Source of the DNA: Mesodorylaimus sp. YZB2_4
Taxonomy: Eukaryota; Nematoda; Enoplea; Dorylaimida; Dorylaimidae
NCBI GenBank assembly: GCA_030248295.1
Contig: JASANH010001354.1
Coordinates: 1 to 64,000 of the forward strand
Direction: 5' to 3'
Length of the DNA: 64,000 bases
The notes beneath the pieces are model-generated. The model saw only the letters and a list, made by a program, of their open reading frames with translations, did no database searches and was not told where the DNA came from. A program made the translations under genes and the position numbers. Within the stretch, counting starts at the first letter, position 1; each line of letters begins with the position of its first letter. Positions 20,950 through 31,399 of the stretch are shown here, one piece after another.

Positions 20950-21790
20950 ACAGATGTTTCATGCATTTTTACAAGGAAGCTTCAGCCTTAAAGCACAGAT
21001 GAGCAGGGCTTTTTGACCCCCCCCCCCCCCCCTGTGGCGCAAATACTTCATTAAGGTTGCCTAAAAATAGTCGTCGGTCGTTCGGGATACTAAAAAATGG
21101 TCGTTCGGGATACTTTTTTGCGTCTCCAACGTTCAAAAACTGGGAGATATCCTCTCGCACAATTTTCACCCCTACCTAAAATTGCCCCTCTAGGGTCAAA
21201 TCGTTTGTACATCATTTTAACGCCCTCAAAACTTATTTCTGGTTTATATATTCCATAGCACGGGGTGTGTTTGACCATGATCCGCGATGAGCCACAATCG
21301 AGTCATGCAGAAAAGCATACAAATGACCTGAAGCCTGCAGAAATTGCTGATACCACCATGCGCAGGCTCGAGAGGCAAAAATACTATGTATAGACTATAA
21401 AAAATATATCCTGACTCAAGCTTCTCCGCGCCGTTTCGTTTCCCCCGTCCGTCGGCCAAGCATCAAGGCATAGAGAATGAGCGGATAGGTTTGTTCTATA
21501 CGGTATGTACGAGTAAATACTGGATACTCTTTCACTTTTTGAGTATGCGAAGGCTAACTCTCCATGGACCAGTGGGCTGTTATCCTCTTACCACCCCTCC
21601 TCTGGCAATGAAAGAACTGGATAAGTATTGACCACTTCGCTATACTAAATTGGCTTCTCAATCCCCGTGCGCGGTATTGTTGAAATTGAAAGACTTGGAG
21701 ATACGGTCGCTTAGGGAGTGTAAAAGACACCGTTTCCACTTGATTAAGCTTCTGGTTTCCTTAATGGACTTTGCACAATGAGTCGCTTAC
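20950..21790. other. Intergenic with C16 homopolymer
   Basis: C16 at 21017-21032. No gene is supported. Confidence 0.4.
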
Positions 21791-21812
21791 CGTCGGCACA
21801 ATCGATTTCTGA

Positions 21813-21820
21813 GATAAAAG
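21813..21820 (+). promoter_or_regulatory. TATA-like GATAAAAG of PNLFG peptide gene
   Basis: It lies 81 bases upstream of the ATG at 21894, with spacing similar to the other peptide genes. Confidence 0.4.
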
Positions 21821-21893
21821 CTCACTCATTCTGTCTTGTCTCAGCTCTGAGAAAAGAGTGACTGAAGAGTGCCTCGACAATCGTATCAAGAAA

Positions 21894-22154
21894 ATGAATT
21901 ACAATATTTCCTCTCTGATTATACTTTCTATATTTCTGGTGGGATTGGTTTCTGAAACATCGGCTGAAGATACACTCAGAATTTCGTCGTCGCAAGCATC
22001 TCGCCAAAGATGGCTTTCTCGAAAATGGATGGAGAAACCAAACTTGTTCGGCAGAGAACGCCGTTACTGGCACGTCTTGGATTTGGAATCTGCAAAACCA
22101 GTCATTAGTTCGATGACGAATGAAGAAATAGCAGTAAAGAAAATGACTCCCTGA
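21894..22154 (+). CDS. Small secreted peptide precursor with PNLFG-RERR site
   Basis: This 86-residue precursor starts at the ATG for MNYNISSLIILSIFLVGLVS, a clear signal peptide. An open extension upstream begins only with a non-ATG codon. The body contains SRKWMEKPNLFGRERR: glycine followed by an arginine-rich site, predicting a WMEKPNLF-amide or shorter PNLF-amide. The tail RYWHVLDLESAKPV… ends KKMTP. AATAAA is at 22291-22296. As with the HWQGKR gene, the candidate peptide is internal. The family is not recognised. Confidence 0.62.
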   Translation: MNYNISSLIILSIFLVGLVSETSAEDTLRISSSQASRQRWLSRKWMEKPNLFGRERRYWHVLDLESAKPVISSMTNEEIAVKKMTP

Positions 22155-22299
22155 AAAAATTGGAGTAGACCTATGTAAGCAAACTGGTTATCATGTTGTC
22201 ATCTCAAGGCAATGAGCTGACATACTTCCTACTGCTAAAAACCCAGGAAAACTTATAGATGCTTTAAGTGATTGTGAGACAGCGCTATTAAATAAATAA

Positions 22300-23175
22300 G
22301 GATCAATCCGCTACACGGGAGCCAACTTCTTTTTGCATCACTTTGCGGCAACCATCATTCAAACAGACAAAGAGTAAAAATGTTGTATGAGTTTAGACAT
22401 ATGGGAGTTATGCATGCATGCATGCTATATGTACGTACATACTAAAAATATGTCTGCCGTGACTAAAAACATTTTACTAAACAGTAGCTTTACTCTTCCA
22501 TAAGCACATGAGGGCTGGCCACGAATTGGCGTAATATCCTTGCAGCGTTTCCACGAGAGGTAAGGAGTCATGAATCTACAGTACTAGCTGACTCCTAGGG
22601 CGCAGTAACCGTGCATTGTGTGATGGGAACGGTCCAAATGGCCCCGCCACAAGAATCTAACACAGGCTACTGTTATTCTACTTGCTTGGCGTAGTTGTTC
22701 TGCGCCAAGCAAGACCTTGATCTTTGAAAAAATGAGAATATTGACGGTGCAAAAGCCAAGAGCGGACGCATTTCAAGCTGATTTCTTCTCGGAGTGCCCA
22801 ATGACTGAGCTTGTTTACCTATGACTAAGCTTGTTCTATATTTATGTTTGTTTTTATTTACGTATACAGTATCCCATTGTAACCCATCCTAAATATTGCA
22901 CTTGCTGCTACCTGAATCATGCCTGAGAAGCAAAGTATGGAGACACGCACTTTTATCAGGGACTGACAACTATTTATATGGTTTAGCCAGTCTACCAATT
23001 TTATTTGCAAAGGAAGGTATTCTGGCTCTTGAATAACGGCCATGGCAATGATAGCCCTCCACGGCCAACGGGCTCGCAAGCTTGTTGAAGACAGAAGGCA
23101 CCACATGGGTGCTTGACCTTACTTTTTTATAATGAAACATTATTTTCCTACACATATCTGGAACTAATAATGGGT
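22300..23175. other. Intergenic, no gene seen
   Basis: It contains an ATGCATGC simple repeat near 22420-22432 and nothing coding. Confidence 0.4.
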
Positions 23176-23179
23176 TTTT

Positions 23180-23335
23180 AAGACGGCAGCTTAGTAAGCC
23201 CGCTATCAGACAGGGAACTGGTCTTCGACGGCGATTTAGTAAGTCCGTCGCTGGCCCTGCACACCTGCCTCTGGACGACATCAAGTGGCGTTCCATCGAG
23301 GGCTGCCCTCGGTCCGTGGGTGCCAGTCTGCCGGG
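23180..23335 (+). mobile_element. SINE fragment
   Basis: TTTAGTAAGTCCGTCGCTGG, CCTGCACACCTG and CTCTGGACGAC match the reverse complement of the SINE in the TTC30 intron (near 60040-60095). It is a truncated, plus-oriented piece. Confidence 0.6.
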
Positions 23336-23735
23336 CGCAGGAAAATTGTCCTAAATCTGGAGGAAGTTTAAGCTGCCAAGGCAGGCTTTAGGGTAATGAC
23401 GTTTCTTGGGCAATCTGAGATTTTCAGGGCAGTTTTAGGGCCCATCTTTAGATATTGGCACTTTGTCTTAGCTTTCTCGACAATGCCGTTGCTCCAAAGG
23501 TTGTTTCCGTGATGAGAAGCTATGTAGAGATCTCGACGAAGCATTGGAAGCTTTTGGCGCCTTTGAATACTGAAATGGTATTCGGATGCGCCATCATGAC
23601 TTGCTTAGAATGTTGTTAGGTGTCTAGGAAGCAGTTTTTTCAAAGGGCCTTCTTTGCATTTTTTTCTGTAAGCTGGGTTTTAGGGCAATCTGAACCCGCA
23701 TCACCTGGATGCAGACCTGGAAACACGGCAACACG
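23330..23735 (+). repeat. CGGTTC-element core, copy 1
   Basis: It is parallel to 26600-27010 and 62990-63370: AATTGTCCTAAATCTGG, TCTGAGATTTTCAGGGC, CTCGACAATGCCGTTGCT, ATGATGAGAAGCT, TTTGGCGCCTTTGA, TTGTTAGGTGTCT and GCAGACCTGG appear in the same order. This copy lacks the CGGTTC-rich flanks. Confidence 0.75.
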
Positions 23736-23739
23736 GGGT

Positions 23740-25400
23740 GCTCTTACCGTTAGTGCTGTCGTCAGAGGGAACCTACCGTGATAGCTGGTCGTCCGTCTCA
23801 CGGCATCGCTTATCATATCGCGACTGCTGGCTGGCTGTAGGAGAACAGGTTCGAAGTCCTTGTTAAGGGACACAAAATACAAGCAGCTTATCATACGTAA
23901 GTCTGCAAAGTACTGTAAATGCTCAAGCCATATTCCAGAAAAATTTTTTCACACGAGGATGAGGGAAAGCATTTGAGGGTAATTAAACCTTGCACACAAT
24001 TTGGCGTACAAGTTTAATAAAACACGTGTTTTTATTCTAAAATACATGAATCTCATGTCCTGCGAGTCCCTTGGCAGAACACTGAATTCACACAAGCATT
24101 TTCTTGCCGTCTCCACTATCGCAGGACAAAGGGGGGGGGGGGGGGGGTGAGCCAAAAAGGCTCTGGTGGGGAAATTATTTGGGGAGAAAAGTAGAACTAT
24201 TGATGGCAAATTTGCAAATTATGCAATGATCGACAAAGGCATTTTACAAAAATTGCCCATGATCAGCAATACACGACCATACCGAGTACTTATTAACTTT
24301 TAGCGCTTAGATTGGTTTTGAGAAATTGAAATGTTTCGTACGATAAAGCTTTATCTACGTAAAGCAAACTGGTGCTCCCTTTTTTTGTCGTAGAAAGCGT
24401 CTTAAATTGTTCCAGTTTTATAAATCTTTTTTTGGATTTCATGACTATCCGAACAGATTTTTGTACACAAATCTGATAGTGAGTCTGGTGCCCGAACAAG
24501 TGCTAGATTGAATGACCCACATTCTTTGACCGTGCCTCATAATTTCGAGAGTTATAAGCAATATTTTAATTACTCGTGCATTCAGATGTGGAATGATTTA
24601 TCGCCTGATGTTGCTTCGTTGCCTCGGTGAGGTTTTCGTAACGCCATCGAAAAGATTGGTTTTGCTTGACTCTACCTGCTTTGTTTTATATTGAGATGTC
24701 GCTTATCCGTTGAGTGCACAGTCATGTGTTTGGGTAAGCAGTAAAATAGCAATAGCAACCATTCGCTTTCTACCCTAATGCTGTACTGCTGTTCCGTCTG
24801 CACAGTATGCACAGTAAGATAAATCTCGTGTGGTGATAACACCGTCCTTGGAAGCAGCCTGACACGCGATTTGTCATGTCGGTTTTTCAATCACCCCTTT
24901 GAGCGGGTTTCGCAGCAACAAGCAAAATATTGATAGTCCATCAGGGTTTTTTCCTATTCTAGATTTGGAACAGTCGCGCTTGGGTGGGGACTAGAGCAAC
25001 GTTCTCACTCAATTGAGCGAAGCTAATCCCATGCGGGTGAGTCCATCGGTTGGTGATACTGTGTTCGAGAATTTGAAGACGCCAGGAAAACATGACGCTG
25101 ACAAGCACGCCCATGCATTTTCCATCAAAACGCCTTTCCCATGCACTCTACTAACTCGTGTCCACGCACCATAACAACGTATGAATTAATGAAAAGGCGC
25201 GTGATGGCTAGCGAAGGTACAGGCATATGGAGATTCCCGGTCAACTAAATTCTATTTTCGACGAAATTAGATTACGAGGTTGGTTGAAGCGTTTGAGGTT
25301 AACAAGAAATTTTTTCTTCAGTTCTCCCTCGAGCAACGACTGAGCACAATATAACCCTCTCCTCGACTCCCTGCCATCAGTCGGCTAGCACGAATCAAGC
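23740..25400. other. Intergenic with G17 homopolymer
   Basis: G17 at 24131-24147 is a possible quadruplex or slippage site. No gene is supported. Confidence 0.4.
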
Positions 25401-25425
25401 GCTGATTTCACTTCTCCTTTACGAT

Positions 25426-25432
25426 TATATAT
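25426..25432 (+). promoter_or_regulatory. TATA box of QMLRV-amide peptide gene
   Basis: TATATAT, 39 bases before the ATG at 25465, implies a very short leader. Confidence 0.55.
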
Positions 25433-25464
25433 CCGAGCTCTGTATCTTCATTCTCTCCACAAAT

Positions 25465-25785
25465 ATGAAGATTGGGTTTCTCTGCGCGCTTTCTGTAGCT
25501 TTTTTATTTTCACAATTTTCGGAAGCTTGGAACAACGATGCCGATAATGCCATCTTTCTGCCAGCTATAAAACGGCGATATAATCCGAGAAAATCTACTG
25601 GCGGCGTGACAGCGTGGAGGGTCATATCCAGATATCGCCGCTACTACGAGCCCCAAGATGTCTACTCGAACGAAGAAGACGGAGCAGACTCGCCGTACGT
25701 GTTCAATGAAGTTCGAAAAAGATCGGAGAATCGGTCACTGATGGGTGCTTTGAAGAAACACCGGCAAATGCTCCGAGTTGGATAA
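25465..25785 (+). CDS. Secreted amidated-peptide precursor ending QMLRVG
   Basis: This 106-residue single-exon precursor has a signal peptide at residues 1-21 (MKIGFLCALSVAFLFSQFSE A). Basic sites include KRR, RYRR, RKR and a KK close to the end. The C-terminus is SENRSLMGALKKHRQMLRVG, directly before the stop, so cleavage at KK and amidation would give HRQMLRV-amide, or a longer peptide if only RKR is used. A TATA box lies 39 bases upstream and AATAAA at 25857-25862. The ending fits the local pattern (hydrophobic pair, Arg, hydrophobic, Gly). It is the last recognisable member of the array before the repeat-rich zone. Confidence 0.77.
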   Translation: MKIGFLCALSVAFLFSQFSEAWNNDADNAIFLPAIKRRYNPRKSTGGVTAWRVISRYRRYYEPQDVYSNEEDGADSPYVFNEVRKRSENRSLMGALKKHRQMLRVG

Positions 25786-25869
25786 ATTCTCAAAAGTAGT
25801 GTTGGGTTCTCTGTGGAGTGTGTGTAGTATTCTTTCCAGTTTGGAAAGTGATCGGGAATAAATATTTTG

Positions 25870-26370
25870 CTAATCGTGAAACTCGCATAAAAATATTTTT
25901 GTATCAGCGCTATTCTGCCAACAACTCACTGCGCTGAAGGAGACTTTAGAGTGTGTGCCGCCCTTGTGTAAAAGATCTGTTTAGCAGGTACCTACAAGGA
26001 AGAGCTGAGAATCAGAAGAACTGACTGACGTGCAGTGTAGGCGAACCACTATACTCCTACAGTACCGTATGTATGCCAAAAGGTCTTCGAGGCAACTGCA
26101 ACTGTCAATCCCCAGGGGTCTCAAAAAAGCTAGAAAACAATTAGGAACTGGAATGGTATCATGCATCTTGTCAGAACCGTGGCCTTATTTGGCTTCATGG
26201 ATCATAGAAACGCAATTACCTCAAACCAATACGCAAAGTAATTGCCATTACCACGCCAACAAATTTTGTGCGCATTTTTGCTCAAAGATCGTGAGAAGAA
26301 AAGAAGCAACATAGCTGTTCTAGTTGTTCCCTTTAATGACCTGCTTGGCTTAAAAAAGTTCCCATTCCTT
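25870..26370. other. Intergenic, no gene seen
   Basis: No supported feature. Confidence 0.4.
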
Positions 26371-26374
26371 TCAC

Positions 26375-27015
26375 GGGCGAATCGGCTCGGTTCAATCAGT
26401 TCGGTTCTCGGTTTGTTTCGGTTCAAGGAACAGAACTGAACCGAAAGCGGTGGAACCGAAATTTCGGTTCGGTGCACCAAATCGAAATTGTTTCGGTTCC
26501 ATGGTGCACCAAGCAGCTGGTGTCGCGCAACCATTCAGCAGTAGATACACGAGCCTTTCGCAAGCGCTAGCAGCACGGAGACAGCGGAATACTGGCTGCA
26601 GTGTTCCCAGGCACGGGGCAATTGTCCTAAATCTGGGGTAATTTTAAGCTGTCAGGGCAGGTTTTAGGGCAGTGACATTTCTAGCGCAATCTGAGATTTT
26701 CAGGGCATCTTTTAGTATTGGCACATTGTCTTAGGGCGCTAAGTTTTTTGAACTCTCGACAATGCCGTTGCTTTAAAGGGTGTTTTTAATGATGAGAAGC
26801 TGGGTGGATCTCGCCGAAGCATCGGAAGTTTTTGGCGCCTTTGATATAGTATTCAAATGCGCAATATTGGCTTGCGTAGAATATTGTTAGGTGTCTGGGA
26901 AGCAGTTTTTTTCAAAGGGCCTTCCTTGCTTTTTTCGGGGGGTTGAGTTTCGGGTCAATCTGAATCTGCATCTGGGGCATTATTGCGTCGCAGACCTGGT
27001 AACACCTAGCTCGCT
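26375..27015 (+). mobile_element. CGGTTC element, copy 2
   Basis: The left flank (26380-26505) is packed with CGGTTC/GAACCG words in both orientations, forming hairpins. It is followed by CAAGCAGCTGGTGTCGC and GCGCTAGCAGCAC, then the core shared with 23330-23735 and 62990-63370. The right inverted CGGTTC end seen in copy 3 is missing. No protein is encoded, so it is probably non-autonomous. Confidence 0.7.
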
Positions 27016-27019
27016 CGAG

Positions 27020-27540
27020 TCACAACCCAGTCATACCCCCAGCCATATTCCCAGGTATATTCCATATTTTTCTCCTTCAACGACGGCTAGCTTTTAAGCG
27101 CCACCCACTCGATTCTTTCAGTGGAAATGGCTTCGCAACGAGATTATATTTGTCTATTTTCGCTGCGGACGATGGAAGTCGCCACATATCTGTTCGTCGC
27201 CTCCCCAGTGTGAAGCATGCAACTGTGATGGCAGCACCTGGGTGAGCCGCCTGGCTTGGCGCCGGCCAGACGGGACACCTTGTCCTAATTATTTCTATAA
27301 CCAGTAATCGTGCCTATTCGTGTACAGTAGGCCCATGTCTGTGTTCCAGGCCAAGAGCGGCAGAGGTAAATCAAAACTAGGAGCTCAGTGGCGGCTCTCC
27401 TTTTAACATCTGGCGAGCCTAGCAGGAGCCTTCTACCCACACGCTGCATTCTTTGTTTTGCCCGCTGATTGCGATTGACGCCACGTCGCCTCCATCGTTG
27501 ATTTTGATTCCGAACTTCGGTTGGCACGTAAGGCGCATTG
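27020..27540. other. Intergenic, no gene seen
   Basis: Basic, Arg-rich minus-strand frames have no features that support coding. Confidence 0.4.
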
Positions 27541-27546
27541 ATAGTC

Positions 27547-27632
27547 GACAAAATTTCTACTCGTACCCCTAGGGTAGGACTAGCATACGCTTAAGTATAT
27601 GGCCAGGTAGGAGTATAAATTTTGTCGGCTAT
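27547..27632. repeat. Inverted repeat with about 20-bp arms
   Basis: CGACAAAATTTCTACTCGTACC at the left pairs with TAGGAGTATAAATTTTGTCG at the right, with a few mismatches and a loop of about 40 bases. The right arm contains a TATAAAT word. It may be a miniature element end or a structured RNA segment. Confidence 0.5.
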
Positions 27633-27825
27633 AAATGCGCCTGTACACCCATCGTCCACGAGCACGTCGTCCAGTGGTCGAGCGCTCTACCAATCGATTG
27701 ATCTCGTTGGTCAAGCAACACGGCACGTCCACGTTGGGTCTAGTGGTCTCGTGCGGCATCGCTCGGCATTGGCACAACCTCCGTAGCTACGCATTCGTCG
27801 CTCTGACGTTTATTGTTGATCACAA

Positions 27826-28205
27826 ATCGTCACAAATCGTTATGCCGGCTTGTTTTACAGAAGTGTTTGCTGAGCACAATCCGAAAATCTGCTGTTTGCT
27901 GCCAGCGGCTTTGTTGAATGTCGATGAACAACTTTTGTTTGTCCTACGGGGCCGCTTAGGGGACGTGGGAAGCCTGCCTTTAAGTCTGTCCCCGCAGTAT
28001 TCTGATTCGTCAATGTTACCCCAGTTAATGTAGTGAGCCCTATTGAAAATATCTGCAATTAAAAAGCAGGGTTTCACGGTATGCATTGTAGAAAAAAGGC
28101 TCGTTCGCAGTGCACAGATGCAAGCAGGGCGGGCAGAAAATAAGATAAGAAGGATCGTGTTTTTCTTTTTCCCTTCCCGCTACCAGATTATCCAGGCTTA
28201 CTGCG
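27826..28205 (+). repeat. Dispersed repeat with shared open frame, copy 1
   Basis: It matches 51105-51500 over about 380 bases at roughly 85% identity by eye. Both copies keep a short open frame with FTEVFA, PAALLN, EQLLFVL and RLGDVGSL. Function unknown; it is probably part of a larger mobile element or a dispersed gene family. Confidence 0.65.
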
Positions 28206-28744
28206 ATGTACTGTATGGTCCCTCACTCGCTGTATGGGAACAGCTATTTTGCTGGCCGATTATTTGAAAAAACAGGTTTTATAACTATGTGCATTTCCCT
28301 CAAATCCTGCATGCGCGCGGGCTCGCTTTGGGAGGATCTTCATTGAGAATCCTGAGCAGTCATGTCAAGGTCAGTCACTTCGCGGAAACGAATACAGATT
28401 CTTTCGTCCCTCCACAATGTATGAGAGCATAAGAAATCCAAATCGAGAAATAATGAGACCAAGTAAATTAGCTGTAACTAATTGCATTTTGCTGCAAACT
28501 TCCAACCTTACTGCGAGAGAACTCTATGGTTAACTTTCTAAAGTAACTCGACTACTTCCTCTAACATCATTGGACTCGTAGTCCCGATTACAAAGACGTG
28601 CAGTAAATAAAAAATGTGGCACAAAAGGAAGTTATACTGTACGGTAGCCCTTCCTTCTACTTCAACAAAGTCGGAAATCGCGCAATAATTTTTGGTTTGG
28701 TTGAAGCCGCTAACATGAAAATACGCATTGTATGTATTGCGTAC

Positions 28745-28900
28745 AAGCCAGTTTGCGTATGCGTATATGCGTACACCAGGTCGTGCGTATGCGTACGCGC
28801 ATACGCATCCAAATTTCAATGCGTATACGCATACGCAAACTTAATACGCAATACGTAATACGCAAACTTTGCGTATGCGTATTTTGTACGCAACCAACTG
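28745..28900. repeat. TGCGTA/TACGCA palindromic short repeat
   Basis: About 15 copies of TGCGTA or TACGCA occur in both orientations, with TATACGCATACGCA-type runs. The tract is strongly self-complementary. Confidence 0.7.
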
Positions 28901-28909
28901 TACTTTACT

Positions 28910-29860
28910 GTAGTCTGTTCGTGAATTTCAGTAAAGCCAATAAAGAGTTGCTTTTAATCGAGTAGAGTCCCCTTTGTAGGAGCCCACCCAAGCCGCTCAA
29001 CTCTAGGCGAGCCTTTGGCAGTCGAATCTCCTTCTGGTAAGTATCACACCACACCCGACCCACGGATCGTTGTCAGGTTTCTAGGACCCCCCTGGCCCGT
29101 AGCCGCACCGCTTGCCGCGGGCTAGCCGCCTGAGGGCTATCGATCGTCCAAGCAAGCCGCCTGAGTCCTGGCAAAGCGCGCACGCCGCCCAACCACCTTT
29201 CCGTGTTACGACGCCCGGCGTCTACCGTCTAAAGGTTTCCAGAGCATCTGGAGCGCCACCACGCGCCCAATGCTGACGGGGCGCGGGGCCGGTCGATATC
29301 GCGTGGTGCTCTGTTGCACAGAATCCTGCATGCGTATTTCGAAAGCGCACCCCGGCCAGGGCGCGTTCGCGACTCCTTGCGACCGCAACGAAACCGTGTG
29401 CGCGGTCGCACACCATTGAAAGTGAGGTCGTGCTGCATTCCCGCCCTTTCTACGTACGTATATCTAGTTTCGTATTTAGTGCATTTACCATATACAGGAA
29501 AAAATCTAACATCGAACGCCAGGTCAAATTGAATGTATAACGATTTTCGTGTTTGGCGCACTCCCAGCGCGTTGATTCAAAACACTGCTTTTGACAGGGC
29601 ATCTGGGCCATGTCTACACCTACTGCGAGTTTAGCTACGTCGTTTATGGCCATTCTAAGTTTTTGAAAACGACCAAATCGAAAAAAGTGATTAAATATTC
29701 AGGAAAATTTTAGGTAACATATAAGTGATGCAGAATCAGCTCCGGCGTGCTAATATAAAATTGATTTTCTTGTCGATTCTTGTTTTTCGATTCTTTGGTG
29801 GCCATTCTCGGTTGTTTTCTGACTCGGTCTGAGCCTTGTCTGGTGAATTCTGCGTTGATT
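28910..29860. other. Intergenic, no gene seen
   Basis: A GC-rich stretch near 29060-29420 has open frames on both strands but no recognisable protein. Confidence 0.4.
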
Positions 29861-29870
29861 TAAAGGGGGT

Positions 29871-29904
29871 GTTCAAAGTTAGATTCCGGTATCTAACTTT
29901 GAAC
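29871..29904. repeat. Perfect 14-bp-arm hairpin
   Basis: GTTCAAAGTTAGAT, loop TCCGGT, ATCTAACTTTGAAC. A related GTTCAATGTTAGAT lies near 30064-30077, just before the ORF at 30123, suggesting repeated element-end sequences. Confidence 0.75.
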
Positions 29905-30122
29905 GTAAGACTTATTTTTTAAAAATGGATTTCATTAGTCACTACCAACCTTGGCGCGCTGGAGCTGGGTTATTTTAACTATTTATTAGTCAAAGTATGC
30001 TCATACCAAATTTTACATGTTTTCCCTTCTGTTTCGGGGCGCTATTTATGGGCAACGACTAAACGTTCAATGTTAGATTTTTTCCTGAACAAGGATTTTT
30101 TTTTCTACAATATCTTAGCGCC

Positions 30123-30422
30123 ATGAACCAGGAGGATCTGCTGCAACAGCTGCCAAAGAGCTTCAAGCACGAAATCGTTGAGTTTCAAGATGGTGATTCC
30201 AAACTGGTTATTCGATGCGACTGCGCTAATGAGGAAGATTTTAAAAGATGGTTGGATGAATATCAAGAATTATCGAAAACGACTTGGAATGTTCGAAAAG
30301 CGTATAAACCGGATGGTCGATATTTAACGTTTCGGAAGGATTTTGTTTGTCGGTTATCTGATTTTTCACAAATCCTCAGAACGTGGTGGCGTTGGTGTAA
30401 AGGTGACTTTGGGAAAATATGA
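30123..30422 (+). pseudogene. Fragment of transposase-associated N-terminal domain (SWIM/MULE type)
   Basis: This 99-codon frame from the ATG contains EEDFKRWLDEYQELSK, TTWNVRKAYKPDGRYL and FRKDFVCRLSD. The arrangement (acidic helix, S-K-T-T, then K-x-Y…G-R, then a single Cys) is like the N-terminal domain that precedes SWIM-finger or MULE-like transposase proteins in animals. No catalytic region follows in any frame nearby. It is likely a remnant of a DNA transposon or of a domesticated derivative; the hairpins just upstream may be its ends. Assignment is by pattern memory and is moderate. Confidence 0.5.
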
Positions 30423-30429
30423 GATGGAG

Positions 30430-31090
30430 ACATCTCACGCACGCGAATCTTTTGTTATTCCCTAGTTATCCTGGGTAAATGCAATAACGTTCCTTCATAT
30501 TTCCCACAATAGTGGTCAAATAATTTTTAAAAACCCAGATCTAAAAGCGACTGGGGTCTGTCCCCTGGAGACAAGATTTAAATAATCCGAATAATAGGCG
30601 TGAAAAATAGAGACAACTCTGTCATGAGTCTGTCGGAGTCTGAGACAGCTTAACCTTGGTTAAACAAAGAAATACCTAAATATATACGAGCCCCAGGCTA
30701 GAGTTGCATCTAGTCTTCACAAAAGATATTGCTCACAAAGTCATTTGTGCTGGACACTAGCTCCTGTCAGAACCTTTACTACTGAGGGATGTGAGTGTAC
30801 CTGTGACTTTTGAACACAGTAAACTGTTTTGCAATGCTAACATGGATGGTGGTCAAGGGGGCTATTATTGGTACATATTTGGTGTTTGGGGACAGAATAT
30901 ACTGCTTTTTCAGCCAGGTATACCCAGGAAGTTATGTCATATTCAGGAATCAAATATGATTGTAGATATTCCTGCGACCTGCTAAAAGTCATCAATTCCT
31001 TCTTATGTTACAGTATGGCTAGTCCCACTCATTCATCAGAGTTGACAAGAATGTTTATGAGAACTCTCACATATGGACTCTTCCATTTGC
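30430..31090. other. Intergenic, no gene seen
   Basis: No supported feature. Confidence 0.4.
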
Positions 31091-31289
31091 AGAAATTACT
31101 CAAAAAATTGATCATTCTCACAGCTTACAATTCGTCTGACGTTCTCGGAAGTCACGCAGAATGAGAACGTGGAATGAAAGACTTTGTGCATGCATGCATG
31201 AAGCATATACTGCAAATCCTGGAGTCGAACAACTACGAAAAGGTTTCTTTAGCTGCTTATAGTAGTAACTTGCAAAGTTTCTGTATTTT

Positions 31290-31385
31290 TGACCCGTTTG
31301 ACCCGATCTTTCAAAAAAGTGACCTGATTTTGACCCGACCCGACCTGAAAGTTTCTGACCCGATCCGGGGTCTACCTGTAGGTCA
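31290..31385 (-). repeat. GGTCA/TGACC-rich degenerate tandem repeat
   Basis: On the minus strand the tract reads GGTCAGAAACTTTC, GGTCGGGTCGGGTCAAAAT and CGGGTCAAACGGGTCAAAAA. It is related in style to the tracts at 52865-53045 and 53725-53830. Confidence 0.55.
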
Positions 31386-31399
31386 GCTGAAACCAGAGG

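Noticed and set aside
28745-28900. CRISPR-like or operator array
   Set aside because: It is a simple palindromic hexamer repeat without spacer structure.
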